64,000 bases of DNA from Helicoverpa zea (GCF_022581195.2 NC_061482.1:3658001-3722000), one strand, 5' to 3'; shown: positions 1 through 9,845, numbered from the stretch's first letter. Numbers and translations are program-made. The notes: generated from the letters alone by a model not told the origin.

Positions 1-35
1 TTGATTTGGATTTTTCGTTTATATGAGACTATTCG

Positions 36-479
36 TTATAGTGCACGGTTCGTTTGTGGGCCTTTGTATACGCATTTATAATAGAATCCCAGTTCATTTG
101 CTAGAACTAACGGACAGTTCTTTTAAAATAAAAATTAAGGATATTCTGATTAAAAAGGCTTATTATGACATTAATGATTATTTCACAGATACACGCAGAT
201 GGCAGCTCTGAAGTGGACAACAAGTGTTTTTTTATATATATATATATTTGACTATAATTTGAAACGATATTGAATTGTATAATTGTAATTTGATTATAAT
301 TAAATTGTAATGGACAGCTGTGTTGCTGGGAAGTTTGTTCTTCACCACTTCTTCTTCCCAGCCATAACACTAGGAAGAGGTGAAAGGGAGGCGTTTTGGG
401 GGTGCTGTCATTTTGTATTATTTGACGTGAAAAAGTGCTAGAATCTAGCCTATTTTCAATAAACGTTTTTGACTTTGAC
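36..479 (+). mobile_element. 5'-truncated LINE 3' tail (CR1/Zenon-like)
   Basis: This non-coding block interrupts P-element copy a and ends in a 'TTTGACTTTGACTT' tail, as expected for a truncated non-LTR retrotransposon. Bases 300-420 match, in reverse orientation, the block at 9672-9845. The shared core includes AGTTTGTT, CCACTTCTTCTTCCCAGC and GGCGTTTTGGGGG. The flanks share only 'ATT' or slightly more, so the target duplication is short or ambiguous. The clade name is tentative. Confidence 0.6.
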
Positions 480-715
480 TTATTTGCAAAACCAATACCT
501 CAGTAGCTAACTGGTCTGATTCGTCAGTGATAATGCCTGCCAAATCGACATACCCCCATTTTTTGTCTTTATACTTTTCGTAGACCTCTTCAGACTTTAT
601 TGACACTGCATCATATATTAGGGCTACATTTGAAGATTATATTCGTCAATAGAGATCTTTAAATTCTTAAAACTTCCGATATGAAGCCAATGTTACATTC
701 ATGAGTAGCAAGTAT
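480..715 (-). pseudogene. P-element/THAP9-like transposase fragment (copy a)
   Basis: Read on the minus strand, this stretch encodes part of the catalytic region of a P-element transposase related to THAP9. It includes the string ITDESDQLATEVLVLQ seen in the other copies in this window. Bases 1-35 are the continuation of the same copy, split off by a LINE tail at 36-479. In the uninterrupted copy near 2057-2110 the two halves are adjacent. It has frameshifts and no full domain, so it cannot be active. The family assignment rests on protein pattern recognition. Confidence 0.7.
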
Positions 716-1130
716 TCAGCATTAAGTGCTTCTACCTTAACCTGGTTTGGGGTATGTAGTCGTACACTGGCACTGACACACCAAGTAGCCATCCTATCGC
801 GTCCGGTTGCGCCGGCGCTCATCGCACGACTGCCGGCTGATCCCTCCCCACCACTACTTGTGTGACTGAGACAGCGTTAGTACCTCTTTGCATAGATACA
901 CAAACACTACATCTCTATCATATTAACATTTTTATTTGTTAAGAATCAACATAGTTAACAGTAGTAATTAAAGTTCCAAATAAGTTTTAGCTAATCAGAT
1001 TTGTTGTCTGATTGATCAGTAGATGATTCATCATCTTCTGCAATATTTGTATTTTGATTGTTTATCACGTTTTCCAAACACCTTCCACTTTTTTCAAATG
1101 CATAATAATCCTTCTTAGGCTTTTTCCTCA
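716..1130. other. Unassigned interval
   Basis: No supported gene. The minus strand has a short open frame (991-1239) whose end is acidic and serine-rich, like the C-terminus of some transposases, but nothing else supports it. Bases 770-870 are GC-rich compared with the flanks. Confidence 0.4.
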
Positions 1131-1299
1131 TCCCGGCCGCCGCGCTGGGCCAGGTAGACATCACGGGCGCCGGGTGTCGCGAGATGACTCCCGGCCACCG
1201 TAGGCGTGGGTCTGTGGGCGGTGAGTTCGGGTGGCTCATCGTCCCTCTGTCTGCTTAGACGACAGACCTGTGTCGACGGCGCGCGTTGTTCCACGCGCT

Positions 1300-1475
1300 C
1301 CTCAAAGAGATGTCAGCAACCCCAGCGGGGCCCAGTAGGGCCAAGGCCTGCCGGAGCTGCGGGTTGTTCGAAAGAGATACCGCGGCCCTGGCACATGAAA
1401 GGCCTACGACGGAACACGACGGTTTTTAGTCAGTAAGAGTCTGACACTCCCTCGCCGCTGCTAAAAAACGGCTTT
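1300..1475 (+). repeat. GC-rich interspersed repeat, copy 1
   Basis: This block is repeated in inverted orientation at 15305-15470. Shared landmarks are CAGCGGGGCCCA, GGCCAAGGCCTGCC, ACCGCGGCCCTGG, AAAGGCCTACGACGGAAC and CTCCCTC.CCGCTGCT. It has no coding signal and abuts the 3' side of the jockey-type RT fragment at 1483, so it may be an untranslated end of a LINE. Confidence 0.65.
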
Positions 1476-1482
1476 GACGTTG

Positions 1483-2046
1483 TTAAAAAAAGGTCACGTA
1501 GTTCCGAAAATGTACATCAGCAGTGAAGCGCACCCCTAAATCCCTCACCTCCGAGACTCGCTGCAGCGGAGAACCTCCCATGTGGTACTGATGGTGGCTG
1601 GGGCTGCGGGCACGACTGAACGTACACACAACACATTTGTTCACGTTAAAATATAATTTATTCTGAACACTCCATTCGACTACCCGATCTATGTACCGCT
1701 GCAAAGTGTCATGATCCGTTCCCTGCTTCACTTAGTAGACCAATTTCAAGTCATTAGCAAACAACAGGGGTGTAGACTCGGTGACTACATTTGGCAAATC
1801 ATTTACTGTTATAATGAAAAGAAGAGGTTCCAAGTTGCTGCCTTGACTGACACCTGATCTCGTGAAGTAGGGTTCAGAAAGCTGTCCGCCACAGTCGACG
1901 TACTGACATCTATCTCCCAGATAGCTGGCTAAGAATGACAAAGTATGTGTTGTGCATCCTACGTCAGCCAACCTGGACAGAAGAATGTCATCATCCACTG
2001 TATCGAACGCCTTTCTGAAATCGAAGAAAGTAATTGAAGAAATATG
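1483..2046 (-). pseudogene. Jockey-type LINE reverse transcriptase fragment
   Basis: The minus strand encodes the central reverse transcriptase region of a non-LTR retrotransposon. It begins at FFDFRKAFDTVDDDILL (first catalytic aspartate), passes the SGVSQGS turn, and reaches the active-site motif, which here reads FAND instead of the usual FADD. One in-frame TAA follows shortly after, near 1734. Downstream, VVEWSVQNKLYFNVNKC is typical of the thumb side. The fragment lacks endonuclease and C-terminus. Its 5' side is fused to a P-element fragment at 2046, and its 3' side runs into a T-rich stretch and the GC-rich repeat. Jockey versus CR1 placement is uncertain. Confidence 0.75.
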
Positions 2047-2398
2047 CAATGGGGCATTTGATTTGGATTTTTCGTTTATATGAGACTATTTGCAAAACCA
2101 ACACCTCAGTAGCTAACTGGTCTGATTCGTCAGTGATAATGCCTGCCAAATCGACATATCCCCATTTTTTGTCTTTATACTTTTCGTAGACCTCTTCAGA
2201 CTTTATTGACATTGCATCATATATTAGGGCTTCATTTCGAAGATTATATTCGTCAATGGATAACTTTAAATACTCAAAAACTTCCGATATGAAGCCAACG
2301 TTACATTCATGAGTAGCAGGTGGCATCCGTTGTCTGTGGTAATTGAAATTGAAACCCAAGCGACTGAACATTTCCTTGAGTATGTTAAGAATTTGCAA
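2047..2398 (-). pseudogene. P-element/THAP9-like transposase fragment (copy b)
   Basis: Minus-strand reading contains ATHECNVGFISEVFEYL, the motif ALIYDAMSIKSEEVYEKYKD with the family's conserved aspartate, and ITDESDQLATEVLVLQI followed by CPIAYF. The frame is open for about 110 codons, the best preserved of these segments. It breaks off at the LINE boundary at 2046, just after CPIAYF, and at about 2330 on the other side where unrelated sequence follows. It is one of three consecutive partial copies of the same gene region on the same strand. Confidence 0.75.
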
Positions 2399-2604
2399 GC
2401 TTGTGATGGCTCGGGTTATCTTTACTTATTTATAGCGACTAGTCGTCGTTAACCACCAACAGATAATCCCCGCTAGGCAACGGCCCCAACAGGTCATTAC
2501 TATGTTAATCCACCGTGCTGCCGGTAGCTCACGACGTTTCATCGGAGCAGGCGCATTCGGCAATCCCACAAATGTGCAATCCTTGCTGCTTTACTAGTCG
2601 TTCC
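2399..2604. other. Unassigned spacer between P-element copies
   Basis: No coding or repeat assignment. It is moderately GC-rich and differs in composition from the P-element pieces on either side. Confidence 0.4.
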
Positions 2605-3082
2605 ACATCATATGTCCAAAGTCCAAATGTTTATATGTTTTAAAATTAACATTGGTTCCATCAGATGTTAGGCCTCAAGCTGTTATACCTGTATCATGTA
2701 ACAAATCATGCATATGGTTGTAAATATTAATTGTGACTGTATAGCAGCTGAGATTTTTGAAATAAAGAAATATGCAATGGGGCATTTGAATTTTCGTTTA
2801 TATGAGACTATTTGCAAAACCAACACCTCAGTAGCTAACTGGTCTGATTCGTCAGTGATAATGCCTGCCAAATCGACATACCCCCATTTTTTGTCTTTAT
2901 ACTTTTCGTAGACCTCTTCAGACTTTATTGATATTGCATCATATATTAGGGCTACATTTTGAAGATAATTCTTTAATCGATATTATAAAATACTCAAAAA
3001 CTTCCGATATGAAGCCAATTTTACAATAATGAGTAGCATTTTTCGTAACGTTGCAGGATGTGGTAAACTAATGTGATTTCTA
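2605..3082 (-). pseudogene. P-element/THAP9-like transposase fragment (copy c)
   Basis: This covers the same gene region as copies b and d. In minus-strand order: an AT-rich remnant of the 'LPHPATLRK' segment near 3050, the ITDESDQLATEVLVLQ block, CPIAYFFISKISAAIQSQ, and a degraded counterpart of the CDGTNVNF segment near 2620-2660. Frameshifts separate the parts. Bases 3083-3281 beyond it hold a short repeat ('TATTGGGCACATTAAGTAC', also near 12815) and nothing else I can name. Confidence 0.7.
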
Positions 3083-3281
3083 ATAAGTATTGTATAAGTA
3101 TTGGGCACATTAAGTACTTTGTTCTAATGCACAACTTCTAATTTCAGACACCAAAAGGTTATTAAAAAAAAGAAGTTTCGAGAGCTGGCGATCATTTTGT
3201 CTTTTCATATCACCAAATTTTCAACCTTCTGTTGTTTGGCGCAATATCAGAAGGTTCAGATCAGCTTTCTCTGAACCCCGG

Positions 3282-4208
3282 TTACTGCATGCCTTCCACC
3301 TCAATTAAGCAATACTTTTTTTTATAAATTAACTCTACTCCTATCATATGATCACTGAAATTACAGCCCAAATGTTCATATACTTTAAAATTAACATTGG
3401 TTCCATCACAAGTTAGGCTTGAAGCTGTTATACCGTTATCATGTAACATGCGTATGGTTAATATTGTTTGTGACTGTACAGCAGCTGAGATTTTTTCAAA
3501 TAAAGAAATATGCAATGGGGCATTTGAATTTTCGTTATTTGCAAAACCAACACCTCAGTAGCTAACTGATCTGATTCGTCAGTGATGATAATGCCTATGA
3601 CAGGGGTATGCCTATATGGCCTATGCCTATATAGGGGTATGCCTATATGGCCTATGCCTATATAGGGGTATGACAAATCGACATACCCCCATTTTTTGTC
3701 TTTATACTTTTCGTTGACCTCTTCAGACTTTATTGAGATTGCATCATATATTAGGGCTACATTTTGAAGACTATATTCGTCAATAGATATCATTAAATAT
3801 TCAAAAACTTCCGATATGAAGCCAACGTTACATTCATGAGTAGCAAGCATTTTTCGTAACGTCGCAGGATGTGGTAAACTTATGTGCTTTCTAATAAATA
3901 AGTAAGCTTTAGTCGAATAAGTGTTTAAAGACAAAGCAATTATTTTTACTTTTTCGGGATATATTTGACCCTTGATGCTTTTATTTCTGTTCAGTAGAGT
4001 ATGGATGTTCCTAAAATTATTTTTTATATTTTGTTCCACCTCATCAAAATGTTTACACTTTTTCTTGAGTAACGATAAGAGCGGTTGTAAATTTTTCAGT
4101 TTTGCGTCACGTCTATTCAGTCTTTGTGATAAAACTTTTACCCTTTTCTTTAAAACATTTTCTACGGTGTTAAACATGAAATTATTAAGCATACTGGTTC
4201 ATTCTTAA
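3282..4208 (-). pseudogene. P-element/THAP9-like transposase fragment (copy d, longest)
   Basis: This is the most extended of the P-element pieces, about 300 codons on the minus strand. It starts in a basic, probably coiled segment (VENVLKKRVKVLSQRLNRR), passes KAYLFIRKHISLPHPATLRK, then ALIYDAISIKSEEVNEKYKD, then ITDESDQLATEVLVLQ, and ends with SLTCDGTNVNFKVYEHLG. These motifs are those of the DDE-like catalytic part of P transposases. The THAP DNA-binding domain is absent. A 31-bp tandem repeat (3603-3672) is inserted between KWGYVDL and ITDESD, and the C-terminus is missing. Confidence 0.8.
3603..3672. repeat. 31-bp tandem repeat inside P-element copy d
   Basis: The unit beginning GGGGTATGCCTATATGG recurs at 3603, 3634 and 3665 (two full units and a partial one). 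Copies b and c lack it at the same place, so it is an expansion specific to copy d. Confidence 0.85.
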
Positions 4209-4279
4209 CAAATCACTACCAAATGTAAAACAAAATCGCTTTCTTTGTACCTATTTATATATGCTTAAATCTTTTAAAC

Positions 4280-4400
4280 TATGCAACGGATTTTAATGCG
4301 GTTTTTTGGTAGATAGTGATTGAAGAGGAAGGTTTATATGCATTGTATGCAAGCATTGCACAGGTGCGAAGCCGGAACCGGTCGCAAGTAATAATATGAA
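4280..4400 (+). repeat. Interspersed repeat tail (lepidopteran type)
   Basis: Contains 'TATGCAACGGATTTTAATG' and 'GAAGAGGAAGGTTTATATG', ending in GCGAAGCCGG. I recognise this from memory as a common lepidopteran repeat tail. No coding content. Confidence 0.45.
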
Positions 4401-4483
4401 TGAAGTAGTCCGACCCGGCTTTGCCCAAGGTGAGATCAGTTGCAAATAGCATTCACAGTTTCTCATGATAACTTTATAACAAA

Positions 4484-4655
4484 CTAGCTTATGGCCGCGG
4501 TTTCACACGCGTCCCGGCTGGTGACAAAAATGTCTATCCTATGTCCTTCTCCTGGCTCTAAACTACCTCCCTGCCAATTTTCAGCTAAATCGGTTCAGCC
4601 GTTCTTGAGTTATAAGTGGAGTAACTAACACAACTTTGTTTTATATATATAGATT
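4484..4655 (+). repeat. Interspersed repeat beginning ACTAGCTTATGGCCGCGG
   Basis: Non-coding repeat with the landmarks CCTATGTCCTTCTCCTGG and AAATCGGTTCAGCCGTTC. These resemble the 3' part of RTE-type LINEs or SINEs derived from them. It ends in a TATATATA stretch and abuts a second repeat of the same general design. Confidence 0.5.
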
Positions 4656-4660
4656 ACTAG

Positions 4661-4914
4661 CTTTTGCCCGCAACTTCGCTCGCGTGGAATAGTGACTACC
4701 AGCAGATTTTTGATTTGTCCAATAGATGGCGCTATATGTCCGGAATAATTTTATTTTTATTTTTTTTTGTAATAAAAACTATCCTATGTCCTTTCTCAAG
4801 TTTCAAACTATGTCTGTACCAAATTTCACACAAATCGGTTCAGTAGTTTAGGCGTGAAGAAAAGACAGACAGACAGACAGACAGAATTACTTTCGCATTT
4901 ATAATATTAGTTTG
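4661..4914 (+). repeat. Interspersed repeat ending (GACA)n...TAATATTAGT
   Basis: Starts CTAGCTTTTGCCCGCAAC, carries AAATCGGTTCAGTAGTTTAG, then a short GACA microsatellite, and ends 'CGCATTTATAATATTAGT'. This layout is common among RTE-related repeats in moths and butterflies. A repeat of the same design, split by an insertion, lies at 46905-48190. Confidence 0.55.
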
Positions 4915-4942
4915 GATGACTATACTTTTGCATCGTGACCGA

Positions 4943-5094
4943 TGGGCCCCACGTTTTTATTTTAGTTTAATATGACCGGGACCACCTACGTAGGTTCACA
5001 GGTAAGTAACTATTTTTTTATTTTCTAGTTTTCAGTGAACATAAGATAAAACCGTTTAATTTAAAAGTTTTTTTACCGATTTTTTATTATTTCA
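4943..5094 (+). repeat. Partial copy of foldback repeat
   Basis: Almost identical to 14993-15130 (landmarks GGGCCCCACG, ATATGACCGGGACC, ACCTACGTAGGTT, AGTAACTATTTTTTTATTTTC). The opposite-facing arm seen at 14737-14826 is absent here. It directly abuts the C-terminal end of the Mutator/YqaJ remnant. Confidence 0.75.
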
Positions 5095-5897
5095 CACTAT
5101 TTGATCCATCTCCCTGTCAAATCGCCATATCTGGATTTTATTTAGCTTTATGGCGCTGTCAATACCTTTTTTATAAGCTACAAGAGGACATTTCATTTCG
5201 ATAGCTATGTCGTTCCCTATTAGACCATCTGGCGTAGCCCCAATAAAAAGTCTTCTTGGTTAACAAATAAACTACAGGGCTCTACAGTAACATTTTCCTG
5301 CAAGGCTGTTGCAGCGCTTTTGTTTTCGAGGCCATGCGCAATTGGTTTTATTTGTGCTAGATTAGTCTGGTATAAAATGTTCTGCACGAGCTTAGCCTTG
5401 CTGCTAGTTTCCTTTCTCTTTGCCACAATCCCGAAATTGGATGCAGTTATCATTTTTTTGCGGATGTCTAATCAATCGCTACTATTTCTTTGGTTACGGG
5501 TTGATTGCTGTATTTTATCTCTATCTGCGGTTAATTTTTTTAAATTGTCTAAAAATTGTTTTTTTTCGGCTAAATAATCTTGTGGTGTCATATCGGGAAA
5601 TATGGTATTTTTTGTAATAATCATGTGTATTTTTTGTAAGATTTCTGAGAGTCCTATTTTTTTATGGGCTTTTTGCTTTGCTTGCAACCTCTGCCTCATT
5701 TTTCGTTCTTCAAATTTTTTTAACATGCTTGACTACGGCCTAAAAATTTTTTATGGACTGAATACTTTGGAAAAGGATTGTTGTATGATACAACAGCAGC
5801 ATGACATCTACCATGATATCCGCGACGAAGTGAAAAATTTATTCTTTTCCCCCATACTATCTTTGCTACAACACTATTGAAACACTCTACGGGATTG
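5095..5897 (-). pseudogene. C-terminal half of Mutator-like/YqaJ nuclease gene
   Basis: Minus strand. The first part (about 5880-5480) reads SVVAKIVWGKRINFSLRR and continues through a basic, helical stretch (KKFEERKMRQRLQAKQK) typical of the region after the Mutator-like domain. The second part (5453-5095) begins ITASNFGIVAKRKETSSK and contains EPCSLFVNQ, then, after a one-base shift near 5238, TPDGLIGNDIAIEMKCP. This D...E-x-K pattern is the catalytic signature of YqaJ-type exonucleases of the lambda-exonuclease fold. A TGA near 5470 and the shift make it non-functional. The N-terminal half is at 6701-7978, beyond a Gypsy insertion. Family assignments come from motif recognition. Confidence 0.7.
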
Positions 5898-5902
5898 GTA
5901 TC

Positions 5903-6022
5903 TGTGATGTACTCTATGGTGATTCAGTGTCTGTGGATTTTGATAGATAAATTGTCATTCTGGTTTTTCAATAAAAGCCGCATCGCTGGATATCTTGGGA
6001 CCTTTTATTCGCAAACACCTCA
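5903..6022 (+). repeat. Gypsy 5' LTR
   Basis: 120 bp, TG...CA ends, followed after one base by TGGCGACGAGGAT (primer-binding site). Its partner is 6572-6695. Confidence 0.85.
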
Positions 6023-6081
6023 GTGGCGACGAGGATAAACGTGCCTATTTAACAAAATAGTATAATACTCTGGAGGTCATC

Positions 6082-6174
6082 ATGTCGATTGGAAAAATTT
6101 CCGAGTTTAATGTGAGGTCAAGCAATTTCACCTCATACGTAGAACGTCTGGAAATGTTTTTTATGGTAAATAAG
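6082..6174 (+). pseudogene. Gypsy gag N-terminus (truncated)
   Basis: The ATG at 6082 opens a frame reading MSIGKISEFNVRSSNFTSYV and VERLEMFF, a typical start of lepidopteran Gypsy Gag proteins. The frame ends after about 31 codons, where the internal deletion joins it to integrase-side sequence. No capsid or nucleocapsid part remains. Confidence 0.7.
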
Positions 6175-6571
6175 AGCCGCTGATTATAAGATAGGGGATA
6201 CTGCTGGTAGGGTATTTCATAGACATGTAGATCAGTTGAAAAGGAAACGGAGTTCACTAATCTGTCCTTACAGCCCGCTGGGCGAAGGATCGGGGAGACG
6301 TCAGTCAGGGCAGCCATCGGACAGAAGATCCGGCCGGGAACAGTGATCATGATCATTACGAAGATTGCCTTGATCAGCCCGTTCAGGGGGAAACATTACC
6401 TGCCATGCCTTCTCCTGAGCCGACCCAATCTCGTCCGGTTCGCCAATGCTGAGTCCAGAACCCGGTCAATTATAAAATTTAATTTGAGTCTTATTTCGTT
6501 ATTTATTGTTTGTTATTTGTGTGGTTAATTAGTTAGATGTCCTTAGCTACACCAGAGTTATTGACTAAGGG

Positions 6572-6695
6572 TGTGATGTATGTACTCTATGGTGATTCGG
6601 TGTCTGTGGATTTTGATAGATAAATTGTCATTCTGGTTTTTCAATGAAAGCCGCATACCTGGATATCTTGGGACCTTTTATTCGCAAACACCTCA
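6572..6695 (+). repeat. Gypsy 3' LTR
   Basis: 124 bp copy of the LTR at 5903, with a four-base difference in length near its start and a few substitutions. It is followed by the target duplicate GTATC. About 390 bp before it, a frame reads DYKIGDTAGRVFHRHVDQL, consistent with the C-terminus of an integrase. Confidence 0.85.
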
Positions 6696-6700
6696 GTATC

Positions 6701-7978
6701 AACATTCTCTAACAGACATCTGGATTTAGACAGTACTGCTGTCTGAATTATGCTGTTGAGTTTAAACCAAAATGTTGTGTTTTCCAGTTTTATATTTTTC
6801 TGCAGTATTTTTTCTTTTGAACAGTAATAATTTTTACATTTCTCGTGGTTTCCGGCTCATAGAATTTTGAACTTCGTTCCTAAAATTTATAATAGTCTGT
6901 GGTTGATCCTTTTCCTGTTTGAAATGATTAATGGAATATGTAACAACTTTTCTCATGGTCATAATTTTGAGGTCAGTCAAAGTTTTTCTGAAATCTGAAG
7001 GATATTTTGTATGTTTAGTAATTGCCCTCAGTCTGTTACAAAAATTACGAAGTATGTGATTTCGACACTCTATTTTTGAACTGTCACGTCGTGTTTTGAA
7101 TACGGATATGGATTAGATAAGTGGCAGAATCACCATCAGCAATTAGTCTTCCGTAAATAATATTGTACAAACGTTTGAAAACCTTGGCTGATAATTTCGC
7201 CTTCCATACCGCTAGAGGGTCCCGTATTATTTTTGAAACATTTGTGCTCTGGTGTAGTTGTCCTTTTTTTCTCTGCTCGAGCACAAACTAAACAATATTT
7301 GTTCTTGATGCCAATAAATAGAACTTGCTTAAATTTCCGACCTTCTATTGCAGCGGCACCAGATAAGGCTTTATAATTTTTCCCGTAAGATCTTGAAGAC
7401 CACACACCATCGGCATAAACATCAATTATAGGAATGCCATCCCTGCTCAGCTTTCCTTCTGCTATTGCCGCCTCTCTTTCACGCAAAGCAGCTTTTTGCA
7501 TGCTTTCAACGGCGACAGACTCCCAATTCTCGTAAATAGCATCTTGATTTTTTAAATATACATTTTGTGAAAACACTGGCAAATCTATGCAGGCCGACAT
7601 TTCCTGAAATTGGGAATAACCGATACCCGTTGAGATAATTCCTGTAACCGCAGCCAAATTAGCGTTCATTTTGTGCTCGCTGTTCGTATCTTCATTTGTG
7701 ATTATAAAAACTTCTTTAAACATTTGACATTGAAATTTTTATTTACATAGTAGACCATTTCTGTTTTCTCCTATCAGAGACAGATCTTTGAAATTACAAC
7801 TGAATAAAGAACTATGACTAGATATTTTTTGCAGCTGCTGAATGAAGTAGTTTATATCTATGAACCTCTGGCCCTGAATTGTGAGAATAAAATCTTCTGC
7901 AGCATCTTTTTCGACAGGCGATACCACTGGTTCGTCATTGGCGGAAATCCTAAAAAAAACGAAAAGAAAAAAAAACAA
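6701..7978 (-). pseudogene. Mutator-like transposase-domain gene, N-terminal half
   Basis: The minus strand is open over most of 7978-7136 (one TAA near 7738) and reads NLA AVTGIISTGIGYSQF, DVYADGVWSSRSYG, ALSGAAAIEGRKFKQVLF, and KNKYCLVCARAEKK. I recognise this as the arthropod 'Mutator-like transposase' domain, with the cysteine pair in YCLVCARAE and conserved DG in YADGVW. After a frameshift near 7170 it continues with IYGRLIADGDSATY and IECRNHILRNF, down to about 6705. The gene then resumes at 5897 past the Gypsy element and ends in a YqaJ nuclease domain. The combination would be a cut-and-paste transposase region plus a nuclease. Its substrate and role are unknown. Confidence 0.7.
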
Positions 7979-7984
7979 TACTAT

Positions 7985-8655
7985 TGTGGCGGAACGTCAC
8001 TTAGACCACCACCTTAGAATCGACGCGAGAAACACTGCTGCTTATGATCTTGCACCGCCGCCTTAAATCAGGTGATGTGTGACGCAAGCACACACCGAGC
8101 GCGTGCGCCGGAGTGGGCGGCGCGATGGCCAGTTGTCCACGGACTAGCTATCTCGTCAGACGTTCGCGCGTGAAATAGTGTTTAGGCCTTGTTCAGGCTA
8201 CGCAGGATAGTCGGAACTTGTTGTGTTGGTGTTTTGTTTTATTTTTTATTAATTTTTCTCTTTCAAAATAAGCTGACAGAATACAACACTTTTATAATTT
8301 TCATGAAGCATTTTTATTAATACACAGTCCTATTCAGGCCTTGCTTATTATATGCTGTTCTATACGGGTTAGAATCCTGTGTAGTATGCTTGTGAGCATC
8401 TCGCTTAAATGCTACACTATACATACGCAAAATTCTGCACTTGGCCAATGTCTGTATTCGTGAAGTTTAGGTTTACTTGGTAAGTAATGCAAGGGATGTT
8501 GCGGAGGACGAAGGATTGTTATTTAAGTTATCTTGAGGTTCGCTGTGCCTATTTAAAGAGAATATTTCTTATTAGCAAACGGGATTAAGCAGTGCGAAAC
8601 AGTAATAATGCAGTAACAGTAGTAAGCAGTAGTAGCGAATAATGCAGTGCAGGAT
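7985..8655. other. Unassigned interval, GC-rich at its left
   Basis: No gene recognised. Bases 8040-8170 are CG-rich ('GCGCGTGCGCCGGAGTGGGC'), which could be a terminal or promoter region of the Mutator-like element upstream of its minus-strand start. The rest is AT-rich. Confidence 0.35.
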
Positions 8656-8808
8656 CTCGCCATCACATAGACTAAGGACAAATTCTAGAACATTATATTG
8701 AAGATATGTAACTTTCTGTCTGTCTGTAATATGTATTTCCATAATAATTGTAATGTCATTTTGCAGGGTCTGTTTGTATAATTTGTCCTTAGTCTATGTG
8801 ATGGCGAG
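8656..8808. mobile_element. Hairpin MITE with perfect 29-bp inverted repeats
   Basis: Arms at 8656-8684 and 8780-8808 are perfect reverse complements, starting CTCGCCATCACATAGACTAA. The spacer is 95 bp and includes GTCTGTCTGT. No obvious flanking duplication. Superfamily unknown. Confidence 0.8.
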
Positions 8809-9671
8809 CTCCTCAAGGGCTAGATATTCACAAGGCTTTATAAAATATCAAAGGAGATGTTTCAAATCCTTCTTTACTTGGGCAGTTCGTCGTAAGCTGT
8901 CATCATGGTGATTGATTACTTAGATTTTTATACAAACTTTGAAAGCATTTAAAGGAAAACACGTGATAACTTTTTGTTACATTCATCATAATTTAATGCT
9001 GTTTTCTCAAATGAAAGGAACCTAGCAGGTCAAGTTCAAGAAGCCGCGCAGTATAAATAGCTGGTGTCGTAACAATAAAATTGTTTTCTATGGGCATAAG
9101 CTGAATGGAGCTGAATTAATAAAACTCAAAAAATCAATGATTATTAAACTTACTGAGATGCAATTGTTTTCTTTTTTCTGTTTCGATTCTTCATACAGAT
9201 CTGTCGTAGAACCTTATTTCTTTTGTTTCCGATGGTTGAATTTTGTATATAATGTTCTTTTTAACTATACGTGCTCGTACCTATGACATCATCATCAAGC
9301 AAGAAACATTATAATAACAGTAACAAAAAAAAATACAATCATATATTTATCACACAATTTTAATGACTTACTTGCAGCGACAGCGAATTAGACTTGTGGA
9401 AAAAGTCAGTTTGTGAGGCACAAACTGTTAAATGTTGTCAAGCTGTTGAAAACAATTATTGCATATTCATATTATTTATTTGCATAAATTGAATAAGTGA
9501 TTCATTCACATTGGAATGCAACTGACATCTACAATCAACATCTAGGATGATAGCTATTTCTTAACTTTTTATCCAGTATTACATTTATTTATTTTCTTAG
9601 ATTTGTTTAATGACAAAACGTTTTTAACAACATTCACGGTTCAAAAATGGCGATACAAGAATTTACGCCAA
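8809..9671. other. AT-rich interval with nothing recognised
   Basis: Many stop codons in all frames. I see no protein similarity and no clear repeat ends. Confidence 0.5.
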
Positions 9672-9845
9672 CAAATTCAAAATCAAAAATCATTTATTCA
9701 AACTTGGTTGCAAGACAGAACTTTTTGAACGTCAGGAATTTACAATAGACAACCCCCAAAACGCCCACCCTTCACCACTTCCTATGTGTTTTTGCTGGGA
9801 AGAAGAAGTGGCGCAACAAACTCCCCAGCAACACATGTCTGTCTG
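9672..9845 (-). mobile_element. LINE 3' tail (CR1/Zenon-like), minus
   Basis: Reverse-complement relative of the tail at 300-479. Shared blocks are CCACTTCTTCTTCCCAGC, GGCGTTTTGGGGG and a terminal run of TTTTGA-type repeats (seen here as TCAAAATCAAAAAT at the left). No coding sequence is retained. Confidence 0.65.

Larger units (their letters stand above)
5903..6695 (+). mobile_element. Internally deleted Ty3/Gypsy LTR element
   Basis: Two LTRs (5903-6022 and 6572-6695) start TGTGATGT and end ACACCTCA, and are flanked by the 5-bp direct repeat GTATC (5898-5902 and 6696-6700). A TGG-initial primer-binding site starts at 6024. The interior is only about 550 bp: a gag start (6082-6174) runs straight into what looks like the end of the integrase region, so nearly all of gag-pol is missing. 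It sits inside the Mutator/YqaJ gene, and removing it with one GTATC brings the two halves of that gene into register. The LTRs differ at a few positions. Confidence 0.85.
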
